Below are positions 22,574 through 33,429 of a stretch of DNA of 64,000 nucleotides, one piece after another. Positions within the stretch are counted from its first letter, which is position 1. Every line of letters starts with the position of its first letter. Below the pieces are notes generated by a model, which had not been told where the DNA came from, ran no database searches, and saw only the letters and a list, made by a program, of their open reading frames with translations. Position numbers and translations under genes: made by a program. The stretch is from Heterodera schachtii (Eukaryota > Nematoda > Chromadorea > Rhabditida > Heteroderidae), in NCBI GenBank assembly GCA_023374025.1, contig SIJG01000145.1, forward strand, positions 1-64,000, in the 5' to 3' direction.

Positions 22574-22575
22574 TC

Positions 22576-22974
22576 GTAAAGGCACTCAGTTGGACTTTTT
22601 TTTAATTTTTTTGTTTCTTGACCAAACCCCTAGGGCCTACCAGTTTTTCTGAAAAACTGGCTAAAAATGGTATACTTTTTTTGGCCATTTCAGCGCCGGC
22701 GGAATAACTCCGCGGCTTTTGATGGGAGGAGGTCGGTGTAAGCGGCTTTTTTGTAGAGCTCAACGAGCTCTATCAGGTGAATTTTTAAAATTTTAAAAAT
22801 TTTCAGAAATTTTCGAGCTAGGCCCCCTCGAAAATTTTCCGTTTTTTGCTAATAACTTTTTTTACATTTGTCCCATCAAAAAAGGCAGGTCACATTTGGG
22901 TTGTAACTTTTCAAGAGCTATCGATTGATATAAAAAAAATTTTAAAAAGTCAAAGTAAGTTTTCGCTTGAAAAC
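22576..22974. other. Flank of plasmid block, no gene seen
   Basis: Composition returns to ordinary nuclear AT-rich DNA with short GC patches. No frame has recognisable similarity. The junction at about 22575 falls after 'aaaatttacctcg'. Confidence 0.5.
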
Positions 22975-23046
22975 CGGTTGGTCCAGTGGTGTGTGGTGGA
23001 GGCCCCAGGGAGGGGGGCCCGGGTTCGAATCCCATGATGTGCGGAT
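22972..23046 (+). pseudogene. tRNA-like sequence with A and B boxes
   Basis: tggtccagtgg fits the RNA polymerase III A box and gggttcgaatccc is a perfect B box / T-loop. However, the flanking bases do not form a 7-bp acceptor stem and the middle is an irregular purine-rich stretch. It is most likely a tRNA pseudogene or the head of a tRNA-derived SINE. Confidence 0.4.
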
Positions 23047-23049
23047 GAT

Positions 23050-26000
23050 TTTTTATGACGTGTAACGATGTTCTAAGCGGCTTGGAAATATTTTTTAAAA
23101 TTTTTCTATATTTTTTTCAATTTTTTAAATTTTTTATTTGACCAAAATTGGCTGGGTTTGAAATTTTCATTTTAGTCAAAGGGAAATTTGGGGGGATTTT
23201 CAAAAAATCATAACTCGGTTCAAAATACGTTTTTTGGAATGATTAAATGAGGAAAAAATGCAGAAAAATCAGGTGAATTTTATCGTTTTTATTTGATTAT
23301 TTTATATTTAAATTGAAAAAAGTTATTTCTAAAAAGTTGAAAAATTCAATTTTTCACTAAAAAATTAATAACTCATTCCAAAGAAAGTGCTAAGGTATAC
23401 AAAAATATTCATAAAATCGGCAATTTTTTGCTCTATAAGAAGGAATTCATTTCATATTTTTATCACTTTTTTGAAAAAAGTTATAAAAATAAAAGTAATT
23501 TTGTAGCCAAAACCCATAGGGATACCCCTTTGGAAATTTCATGGACACATTTTTTTGCTCTAAACTTTTCAACAACATATTTTCTTATGTAGTTTGGGAC
23601 GCTGATCACGACTATGAACAATATTTTGAGTTTCACGAAGTTTGGAATTTTTTTTTTAATTTTTGAATTTTTACAATTTTTTGGCCCTTGAAATTTGAAC
23701 ACAAATTTTGAAAAAACATAACTCGCCTCAAATCGGTCCAATTCAGCTCATTTAAAGCATTAAAAATAGAGAAAAATCGGGCGAATTTTATGTATTTTAT
23801 TCAAGTGTTTATACCATTAAAAGGAAAAAAATTATTCCTGAAAAAGCTGAAAAATTCTATTTTTCACTAAAAAATGCGTATCTCATTTAAAAAAGGCGCT
23901 AAGGTATAATAAAATAGTGATAAAATCCGTAAATTTTTGCTCTACAAGAAGGTATGCTAATGAATGATCAATATCTCTAAAATTTCGAAAAGTCTTTACG
24001 TCTGCTTTATTTTTGTACAAAAATATTTCAACGAAAATTTCGTCAGTTATTATTATGATGGAGTATAAAATCAATAATAGAAAGTCGGCGTTCCGAATAC
24101 ACATATTCAAAAACACCATTTTTTAAGTTGCCAAAATATAAATGCTATTTATTATAGCGTAAGGTATTAATTAATAAAAATAATTGAAATATATTAAACA
24201 ATTCAAAATCAAATTTTTAATCAGTTAGCAAAAATTGGTTGTATATTGTTTTTAATTTGAAAATAACAGTTTTAATGGTTTGAATTATTTAAAATTCACA
24301 AATTTTAAATAGTTAAATGCTCATATACAATGTATTTAAATGATCAAACTCTAATAAATAATTAAATTTAAAATTTAAATAAAATAAACTTAACATCAAA
24401 TATAGATTAATTCAAGTTTTTTGTCTTATTAAAAAATAAAGCTGCTTATGCTAATTTCAAATCAAAGTTTAAAATAGAAAATTTGAATCACTTTTTGGTT
24501 TCTTTTAACGAGTCAGAAAATTTTATCATATTCCGACAATCACATAAAATTATTTTCATTTTATTAAATTCTTATTATTAAATATAAAAAATATAAATGA
24601 AAAAAGGGAATTGTTTACTTGCAATTAAATTTTAAAAATTGTTTTGGTTTACATAAAAAAGAACCGACAATTTTTTTGCATATGTTTACTATGCGAACAT
24701 GAAAAATTACACAGCGAAACATGTTTTTTCAATTACATTTGTTTAGTAGGTGTGTTTTTCATTTATTTCATTCAAAAAAATGTTCAACATTGCATAGGTC
24801 ATTTCTTTCCATGTATGCCTATATAAACAAATGATTTCGCGCATTTTCTTCATTTTTTTCGAAAACATGTTTAGACATGCTTAGGTGGTTTTTCAGAAAC
24901 AATAAATTTCGGACTGTCAATGTAGTCTTCAAAATCAGCAATGGCCAAAAAAACAACATTTGGGTTCTAAAATCAACATTTTGGAAATTACTCCATATCA
25001 AAAAAAATCAATATCAACGTTTTTTAAAGAAAATTGAATTTTGCTACCAAAAACGTATTGTGGATCATTTTAAAAAAACATATGCAATTTTTATCAATGT
25101 AATTTATTAATAAAAAAATTAATTAAATTAAAAAATGAAAGTAATAAATTTTTGTCATAAAATAAAAAAATTGTCTGCCAAGGCTTATGATTAATTAAAA
25201 TGAAAAATATATAAATAATCATTAAAAATAATCAATTTTTTTTATTAAAATTTCAATTTATAGCATTTTACATAAAAATATCAACTGAGAAATAAGTGAA
25301 AAATAGCGCATGGATTGCAAAAAGAAAAGAAGTGAGAACAAAAGAAATAGTGTATAACACCCTTTCACATTTTCTTACAATCTTTACATCTCATAAGAAA
25401 AATTTACTTTAAAAAAAAGAAATTTATTGAAAAATGACCAACTACGACAACAACATAAGGTAAGAAATTACCTTGAGTTGTCGTAGCGTTTACCTAATTT
25501 TTGGAACGGGGCCATGCGTACGCGCAGGCCCTTAAAAGTTAAATGAAATATATTTCGAATGAAAATATCAATTTATATATATAGACAAAAAAAAGCTACA
25601 AAATGATCAATTGTAAAACATAAAAATACAAATCTACTTTTAATAATAATAAAATAACTAATTAAATTTTTTATTAAAAATATAGATGAAAGATTTGTGG
25701 GTTTTAGAATTAATTAATTTAACTACTTACCAAATTCAAAAAAAAAATTTTGAACAAATTTTAAATCGCTAATTTACCATAATTATATCCAACTAAAATT
25801 ATAAGAATTTCAAGAATATATTTTTTTAATTAAATTGCTTTTTACTTTTTTTCGTTATTTTAATAATTTAAGATTAACAAAAGATTATCTTATTGTTTTT
25901 TAGGAGAAAATTAATAGTAAAAGTTCACACAAATCCATGCGAGATCCTACAAATTTTAAAGAAGGGTTTGCAGAACGGGATCCCGTCGAAAAAAATTTAT

Positions 26001-27060
26001 TTTAATATCCGACAGCTGGATAAGTAAATTCAAAATTTTTCGTTTAACACTTATTCTTGCGATGTATGTTTACCGCATCGAAAGGCAAATAAATTATTCG
26101 ACCAAAACAGAAATGTTAAATATCATTTACGTGCATTTTTTAAAATTATAAATAGTGAAAATATTATGAAATAATTAATTAAACTTAATTCTACGAATAA
26201 TATTAACCAAAAAGCAATTGTTTAAGCAATCTTAAATATTTACAAAATTCATTCAAAAATTAAAACAAGCTAAAACATGTTTTACAAATGTTGTGGCTTC
26301 CCATAGTCCTGGAAAAATAAAAAAAATGCAATTGGCGAAATGAAGTGCCATTTGTTGAATGGAGTGCCATTTCATTTATTTGAAATTTTAACCTGCTATA
26401 AAAAATATATTGGCAATGCAAAATCGTATTTATTGCGGGAATAATGATCAACTAAATTTGCCAAAAACAAAATTATTACGGGTTTTTGTTCATTTTAAAC
26501 TCTCCTCAGAATCGCAAAATCGTCATTTTGTGCAAAATCTATTAAATTTGAACTAAAATTTTCTGTATTTCCATTGCGGCGCCTATCGACATAGCCGGAC
26601 AACAAAAAAATATTCTTTTCTTATCAAAAATTGACTCAAAAAGCAACATTTTGTTGGTCATTTTTTGAACCACGGCAGGACTCAAAAGCACAAAGCCCCG
26701 GGAAAGAAGCGTCTAAAGGTCTAAGTTCATTTGTAAAAAAATAAACACAAAAAACTGAGTGTTTTCTGACATTTGTAAGGCCTAATTAAGCAAATTTGTC
26801 AAAACCCCCTTTTTGTTCCAAAGGGCAGCCATGAAAACCACTAAAACATGAAAAACCACCGAAAATAAAACTGTTTTTTGTCTAACAATTTTGAAAATTG
26901 CAAATTCCGTGTGCAATGCGCGCACATGGAAAGGGAAAATTGCACACAACACATACAATACACAACCATATCAATGAAAAGGTGAGAAAAAAATGGAAGC
27001 AAAGCGTCGTAATTATATCAATTAATCGATAGGGAGGGGGGGGGGGGCGAGTGATCGATC
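23050..27060. repeat. AT-rich intergenic DNA with dispersed repeats
   Basis: No supported gene. From 23080 to 23960 degenerate copies of 'aaaaagttgaaaaattcaatttttcactaaaaaa' and 'ctctataagaaggaattcat' occur twice (about 23320-23450 and 23840-23955), indicating a duplicated unit. At 24640-24870 lies a copy of the family at 3.7-4.1 kb. At 25442-25486 there is a strong hairpin. At 26335-26385 two diverged units related to the 20-bp satellite occur. Confidence 0.5.
25442..25486. other. Hairpin with 10-bp stem, related to sequence next to hammerhead-like copy B
   Basis: ctacgacaac and gttgtcgtag form a perfect 10-bp stem, with an inner stem aaggtaa/ttacctt. The 3' half plus flank (25471-25494) is the reverse complement of 8756-8779 with one mismatch, so both are parts of one mobile family. 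Confidence 0.6.
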
Positions 27061-27617
27061 AAAAAGTAAATTGTTCGTCCAATATATGAGACAAAAAAGG
27101 GACACCAGCATCCATCATCATCATCGTTGTCAGATCAGATCAGAGTCTGCCGGTTTTCATCAAATGGTGGTAACAACGGAGCAGGTAATGGGTGTCGCAT
27201 CGCGCATAGTCAACCATTTGCTTGGTGAAAGGCCTGTGAAAATTTGTGGGAAATTTTACCCATCGAATATTGTGGAAAAAAGGAATTGTTTAAATAATTT
27301 GTCATTGAATTAAGAAATTGTTGAAAATTCAAAATGTTTTTGTTGAAAAATAACAAAATGAAATCATTTTTTGGGTGACTTTTAAACTCATTCTTCCATG
27401 ATTTGTTTTATCATTTTTTATAAAATAAAATTTTTCTTATAAAATTTACATGTGGAAATTGAAATAGCGCATACAATAATTCTTGAAAATGAACCCACTT
27501 CGTACTGTGCAACAAAAAATCGCTCAAAATTTTTTTAAAATCGCAAAAATGCACGAAATCGATGAAATGATAAGAATTCGGCAAAAAAATAAATAAATAA
27601 AACCACCATCTCAACCA

Positions 27618-27890
27618 TTGGCAGTCACCGCAGAAATTAATGCCAGCATTGAGCGTGAGAAGGCTGACATTTTGGCATTTCTGGACAACGATTACGAAGA
27701 TGAGCAATTTACGGAGACAATGTCGTGCTACTATGGACGTATTGGACATTTGATTGGGTTCAATGTTCCTCCAAGAGTAGAAATAGAAGAGCAGATAAAG
27801 GAGGCAGCAGCAATGGAAGAAGCAGAAGCGAGTCTCAATGAGAGCGGAATTTATGTTGTACCAAATGATGAAAACCTCGATCCTTGTTGA
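27618..27890 (+). CDS. Acidic C-terminal exon of an unknown protein
   Basis: An open stretch rich in Glu/Ala, from AVTAEINASIEREKADIL through FTETMSCYYGRIGHLIGF to EASLNESGIYVV and a stop at 27888-27890. Local composition is balanced in contrast to the AT-rich surroundings, and the residue mix is protein-like. It may start at the in-frame Met at 27618 or continue an upstream exon. I do not recognise the family. Confidence 0.35.
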   Translation: MAVTAEINASIEREKADILAFLDNDYEDEQFTETMSCYYGRIGHLIGFNVPPRVEIEEQIKEAAAMEEAEASLNESGIYVVPNDENLDPC

Positions 27891-28007
27891 ATTTTTTAAT
27901 GAATTATTTTTATTTTACCGAATTTCGTGCATTTTTGCGATTTTTAAACAATTTTGAGCGGCTTTTTTGTTGTTTTTTTTTTCGATTTTTTGTTGCACAG
28001 TACGAGT

Positions 28008-28100
28008 TGGGAATCTTAGTACGAGTTGGGAAACTTAGTACGAGTCGGGGTACCAGTACGAGTTGGGGCAGTACGAGTTGGCCTAGTACGAGTTGGGTTT
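28008..28100. repeat. Tandem agtacgagttggg units
   Basis: Six copies of agtacgagttggg (one agtacgagtcggg), separated by 1-6 variable bases, follow the unknown ORF. The irregular spacing is unlike a simple minisatellite. Confidence 0.8.
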
Positions 28101-28429
28101 TTACCGTATGTATATTGTATATTGTGTTGTACACACTGTAATGTTCTCATCATACTGTAAATTTCACCGCCGAAAAATAAATTTGTTGTGTTGTGTTTAA
28201 TTTTCCACTTTTTTGCAATTTCATGTTATGACTTTTATGATAAGTGTCTCTAATCACCAAACAATAGCATAGAATTAGCTTCTAAACATGTTAAGCTTTC
28301 GAATTATACCAAGATTTAACATGTTTTTTTCTGAAAATGCCCAAATTGGTCAACTGATATTTCGAATATGTAATCACTGTTTTTGATAATCAAATGCAGA
28401 ATTGGCGCAATTGAATGCTATATTCGTAT

Positions 28430-31385
28430 TAAGTGACCCCGAAAACCCCCATAAATGTGTATTTGACTTTTAAATTTTGAATTTTAGCCCAGCATAATTT
28501 CGGGTTTCCCGGTTTCGCTCCCGGAAAATTTTGGACTCTCGCGCTTCCGCCAATTTTCTCACCAAATGCGGAAGTAAAAAATTCAATGCAAATTGTAAGA
28601 ATGTTGGTAAGCGAAATTGGCGCCCCCACAAAGTGTCCAAGCCACGAATTCTCCAAGCCACGAATTGTCCAAGCCACGAATTGTCCAAGCCACGAATTGT
28701 CCAAAAGAGTAAAACCCACGAATTGTCCAAAAGCTCATAAAAAGCCGGAAAACGGGTCTATTTTAGGGTTTTCGGGATCGCTGAATACGAATACGACATT
28801 TATATAGCCCCTTGCCTAACCCAAACCCAAATATAAACATTAAATAGCAAAAAAGAACCTAAAGCTCCTACAAAGGGTGCTGATCAAAATTCGAACAAGT
28901 TTTAGGGCTCCTATGTGATCCGAATTCTCTCTATAGACCCACACTCAGCTTCACACATTGAAAAAAATAATTTTTATTAAACATTCAATAAAATTCTTCA
29001 TTACGGAACATGGACAATTGAATCATCAAAATTCTCGAATCCTTTAGGGTGAAAATTGAGTGAATTATCTCCAAATGCGTTAACACCATCCAACAACTGC
29101 CGCTGTGTCAAGCCGATGTATGTTCGAGAGAAGTAAAGGAAGAACACTGGCATTCCAGGAGGAGAAGACGACCAAGATAATTGAGAAAGCTCTTCTGATA
29201 ATGCGGACGGCAAAAGCGGCAAAGAGAAAACCCTTCTGAAAAAATAATTATGTAAATCTAAATCTTATTTTTTACCTGAATGTGTCGAACTGCCTCACAT
29301 ATTCTGTCTTCTCGCCGTACAAATGCACGAGACCAACATTTTCTTTGATTTTCTGTCGCCTTGACTCTTCCTTTAACAAAGCATTATTATTTGGCTTTAA
29401 ATTTATACAAACTTGTCGTTTCTGAGGTGCTGGGCTCGATTTTGCATCTTCAGCGATTTCCTGAGTGGTGTGTGAACCGAAATCCTGAATAGTTTCGAAA
29501 TTAAATTTTTTGCGGCGCTTCAAACATACCTTTCAACCATAGGCAATCTCTCCAATAATTGCTTTTTCCGCGCTCAAAGGTCATTGTTGAGAGTTCAGCC
29601 TCTTTCAAATTCGGTTGTTCAATGCTGTCATAAGTTCTTACGGCATGCGGTTCGTCAATCTCCACTCCAAAATTCACGGCCTCCTCAGTTGTGTTTGAAA
29701 TATCTGACAAATAACGCTTCTTCCGACTTTTTTGTAGACTTTCAATTTTATTACGAATCATTCGTTCAATTCAGAATAGCAAAATCTGAAGACAAAAAAA
29801 AGCACCCATTTTAATCAAATTTTGAGATTTTTCTTATTCGGATGGATTTAGGGTTAGGCAAGGGGGGCGGAACCCGTCAGTTGGGCCCTCACGTTTGGGC
29901 CCCACACGTTTGGGCCCCAGCATGTTTTTCCACTATAGCTTTTTTCTTTGGCATCCAAATCCAACAATCTTGGTATCATTCGAAAGCTCTGAACATGCTC
30001 TATTAGCCTTACAAAAAGCGAAAAGATTTTCAAGCATGGAAAAAATTTATTAAGAAAAAATTTCAAAAATTTTGACTTTTTGCAATATTCATGTATAACT
30101 TTTTTGGTAATTGCCTAATCGCGAAGCAATAGCTTAGAAAAAGCTTCTAAACATGTTAAGCTTCCGAATGATACCAAGTTTATTGGATTTGGTTGACAAA
30201 GAAAAAAGTTATAGAAAGTTATAGTGGAAAAACATGCTGGGGCCCAAACGTGGGGGCCCAATCGTGAGGGCCCAACTGACGTAGACCGAAGGGGGGTGTC
30301 CAGACATTTGCGTCCCGGACATTTGCGGCCCGGACATTTGCGGCTCGGACATTTGCGGCCCCAGCCAAATCGGACATTTGCGGCGCGACTTTTGCGGCCC
30401 GACATTTGCGTCCCGGACATTTGCGTCCCATTTCTTAAGGGCCATTTTAGGACATTTGCGGCCCAATTTTTTTATTGAATTTTGCGGCCCAAGCCAAACT
30501 CGGACATTTGCGGCCCGACATTTGCGGTTTCGCCCAAATTTCATCACCGATAATTGCTCAAGGCCTAACGAGCATCTTTTTTTATATTTCTTCCCATTTA
30601 TGGAGATTAAGCAAGGCTTTTGTAATTCGTTTAAATATTCTTCATCATTTTGTATCATAAGTTAATTCTTTAATAGCATGGCCATTCTCCTCATTTCTCT
30701 TCCTTTTCTCGCTCAACTCCCTTGTCGAATCCAATTCATATGGTTATGGTCTAATGCGGTTCTGTTGATACTCATCCTTTTTTAAATTTTGAGCAAATCA
30801 TTGAAAATTTTAAAAAAAAATTCTGTGTTAATTGGATAAAGGGAAAAAAAATTACGTACAGTGAGTTCATTGGTTTTTACTTTAATTTTATCGATTATGG
30901 AAAGTTGACTAATGAATCATTTCGGAAAGCCGCAAATGTCGGGCCGCAAATGTCCGAGTTTGGCTTGGGCCGCAAAATTCAATAAAAAATTGGGCCGCAA
31001 ATGTCCTAAAATGGCCCTTAAGAAATGGGCCGCAAGTGTCCGAGCCGCAAATGTCGAGCCGCAAAAGTCGCGCCGCAAATGTCCGATTTTGGCTGGGGCC
31101 GCAAATGTCCGAGCCGCAAATGTCCGGGCCGCAAATGTCCGGGCCGCAAATGTCCGCGACGCAAATGTGGGGTAACCGGCAAGGGGCTATATAAAAGTCG
31201 TATTCGTATTCAGCGATCCCGAAAACCCTAAAATAGACCCGTTTTCCGGCTTTTTATGAGCTTTTTAGACTTTTGGACAATTCGTGGGTTTTTACTCTTT
31301 TGGACAATTCGTGGCTTGGACAATCGTGGCTTGGACAAAACGTGGCTTGGACAATTCGTGGCTTGGACAATTTGTGGGTCAGCGA
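28430..31385. mobile_element. Nested foldback (inverted-repeat) elements
   Basis: Several inverted repeats with different centres are nested. (1) 28625-28825 pairs with 31187-31385: ccacgaattgtccaag units, then 'gaaaaccctaaaatagaccc' and 'caaggggctatata'. (2) 29876-29960 pairs with 30210-30275: gtcagttgggccctcacg and ccagcatgtttttccacta. (3) 30290-30540 pairs with 30930-31170: arrays of the word ggacatttgcggcccg. The block 29866-31178 is flanked by gcaagggg on both sides (29858-29865, 31179-31186), an apparent 8-bp target duplication inside element 1. The small gene at 29001-29761 lies between the arms of element 1. Confidence 0.7.
29001..29761 (-). CDS. Unknown protein gene, three exons
   Basis: Three protein-like segments lie in order on the minus strand. 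The first (29530-29761) begins MIRNKIESLQKSRKKRYL and contains VNFGVEIDEPHAVRTYDS. The second (about 29278-29520) contains KFNFETIQDFGSH and CINLKPNNNALLKEESRR. The third (29001-29235) contains FFLYFSRTYIGLTQRQLLDG and ends SIVHVP at a TAA. Introns would be about 15-50 bp with plausible GT/AG borders that I cannot fix exactly. No domain is recognised. It sits between the arms of a foldback element, so it could be captured or part of that element. Confidence 0.45.
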
Positions 31386-31499
31386 AATGGGTCGATCCCC
31401 ATTTTGGGTTTTTTGTGAATTTAAAATTTCCATGAAAAACGATCAGGCTATAATTAACTTTACATAAAACAGCATTTATGAAAGTATTAAAGGCATACA

Positions 31500-31970
31500 T
31501 AGCACTGACGAGAAAAATTTATGACAATTTTTAAAAAACGCGAGTGTAGAAAATAAAAAAAATAATTAAATTAATAATTTTTATTAAAATTTTAATAAAT
31601 ATAAGTTAAAAATTAATAACAAAATATAAAAATAAATGTGAAAAGTTAAGAAAATAAAAGGTTAATTCTCGTCTCCAGATTTAACTCCAGAATAAATTCA
31701 AAAAAGCAAAATGATTTTTTTAGCATTAATTTTTTTAAGACTAAACTCCAAAAACATTGGCACCACCGGACCATCAGTTCCATTTTTATTTTTGAAAACA
31801 GCCTAATAAATACCCAATTTGTTCGAAATTTATATTCAAAGGGTTTCTCGCTAAACATTTAAATTCTTGAGCATTTTTTGACAGTTTGTCCGTCCGTTTG
31901 TCACTTTGTCTTTCTTTCGCCGTCCCTTTCGTTCGTCCGTTCTTCGGTCTTTCGCTTTTCTTTTCCTTCT
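31500..31970. other. AT-rich intergenic stretch, nothing identified
   Basis: AT-rich sequence between the foldback cluster and the 3' end of the PGAP2-like gene. I see no coding exon or structured element. Confidence 0.4.
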
Positions 31971-31971
31971 C

Positions 31972-33420
31972 TCATTGCATTTTCCTCTCTCGGACTTCCC
32001 TGACACTGAAAATCACTTTGTAGCGAATGTCAAAGAAGGCACAGCAATGATAAGCGATGGTCAAAAACACGTCGATATATTCGGCGACTGCGAAAACATC
32101 GTACACTGAAAAGCATTGTTTTATGAAAGGCGAAAATGAGAAAGAAATGAAATGAAAAACTGACTGATGGTGATGCATTTTCGCCAATAGAGCACAAAAG
32201 CGCCGAACAGAACGGGCACGGAGATGACGTAGCTTTAATAAATACTGAGTTAAGCTAACGACGAATGCCAATCTCTTACAGAATGGTCACCACAATTTTG
32301 AAATGGTACGAAATTCGACCCTGCGTAATTAAATGTAAAAAATGGACAACAAAAAAAATTGGCAATACATAAGGGTTCAAATAATAAAGGGACTGCGAGT
32401 GACAGATGACATTGGTCAGAAAGAAGCCAATGGCGAAGGCACCGAAGGCGTAAAAGAAGATCACATGGTAAGCTTAAGGAAAGATGGCGGCTGAAAGGAG
32501 ATCAAAACGCCAAACTAACAGATGAACTCACGCTCCCCGACCACCGACAGAGCGACCTTTGAAAATGGGGGGGGGGGGGTAATTAACGAAAAGCAAAAAC
32601 AAAGAACGTATGGGACAAACACAGTTTAGGGATAACATTGGAAAACAAAGAAAGTATTTTAAATGGCTAGGTTTAGGACAACTGAAAATCGGACATTTGT
32701 CCACGGTACATTTCTTTTGCATATTTAAAATCCCATAAATAATTGAACATATTAAAAAATATTTTTATTAAAATATTAACAATAAATTTAATTAATAATA
32801 AAATTAAAATCGAAAAAGAAAAGTTCGCCAAACCCTTGTACAAAATGTAGTATTTTTTTAAAGTGTTTTATTCTTTCCTTCTCCCAATTTCCCTCATTTT
32901 TCACCCATTCTTAGCAGTGATTGTTTGGTCCATTGTTTACCCCTGAACCCACATGTTTGGATCAGGAAAACCTTGGAAAAATCAGACCAAATCCCAAAAA
33001 AATCAGTTGTTTTCGAGCCCAGCCCTGGTCATGTGCCATCCTCAGATAGTCTAATCACTACGAAATTTACGACCAGAAAAATCAGTTCCAAAGAGCCGAG
33101 CCAAAGGTAAAAGTGTCGGCACAGCGAATAGAGACGCGGCCAATTGCAATTGACACTCCGTAAACGGCCATAACGGAAAACTGAAAGGAAATGACCTAGG
33201 GACCATCAAATAAGTCTTCGATTGGAGAGAAACTCACATCCCACCGCAATTTCGACTGCTCTCAGCGGAATGTGGAAAAGGAAAGTGATTTGCCAGAAAA
33301 TCCCTTGGTTAATCGTCGACTTTAATTGGTCATTTATTTTGTAAATTCCACTCACTTTCCATCGGAAGGTTTATTATCCGCGAAAGCGAAGGGAGCCGAG
33401 CTCTCTGCAGTTTTAAAATT
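31972..33420 (-). CDS. PGAP2/FRAG1-like multi-pass membrane protein
   Basis: Exon-sized hydrophobic segments on the minus strand: about 33361-33420, 33236-33306 (IFWQITFLFHIPLRAVEIAV), 33112-33182 (FSVMAVYGVSIAIGRVSI), 32270-32470 (FFYAFGAFAIGFFLTNVICH), 32163-32235 (SYVISVPVLFGAFVLYWRK) and 31972-32106 (VFAVAEYIDVFLTIAYH..FFD). The last matches the PGAP2/FRAG1 C-terminal signature 'lFA..EY..V..niaYH....Df'. It ends VREVRERKMQ with a stop at 31972. PGAP2-family proteins act in Golgi remodelling of GPI anchors. Exon borders are tentative and the 5' end is unresolved. A poly-G tract (32570-32580) lies in the large intron. Confidence 0.45.
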
Positions 33421-33429
33421 AGCTTAAAA

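Larger units (their letters stand above)
15279..22575. mobile_element. Nuclear copy of a mitochondrial linear plasmid (invertron-like)
   Basis: An extremely AT-rich block with abrupt edges holds a protein-primed family B DNA polymerase, a single-subunit RNA polymerase and a small ORF, all read with TGA as tryptophan. DNA polymerase plus phage-type RNA polymerase is the defining gene pair of mitochondrial linear plasmids of fungi and plants. The block contains two 1.5-kb inverted arms (15279-16803 and 19297-20811) around a 2.5-kb core. The left arm abuts the Helitron 3' end; the right side breaks inside the polymerase N-terminus at about 22575. An origin from the host's mitochondrion fits the codon use better than a fungal source. 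Misassembly with a co-purified plasmid remains possible. Confidence 0.75.

Noticed and set aside
15279..22575. Polinton/Maverick or adenovirus-like element
   Set aside because: A protein-primed polymerase alone would fit, but TGA=Trp coding, the T7-like RNA polymerase, and the absence of integrase, ATPase, protease and capsid genes point to a mitochondrial plasmid.
15279..22575. Ordinary nuclear copy of the nematode mitochondrial genome
   Set aside because: No cox, nad, cob, rRNA or tRNA gene is recognisable, and animal mitochondrial genomes encode neither DNA nor RNA polymerase.
22377..22652. Plus-strand frame across the polymerase edge
   Set aside because: It is the antisense of the polymerase N-terminal region plus flank.
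22972..23046. Functional tRNA gene
   Set aside because: A perfect B box is present, but no acceptor stem and no regular anticodon arm can be folded.
28600..31385. CRISPR-like array
   Set aside because: Repeated words are too short, spacers irregular, both orientations are present, and the context is eukaryotic.
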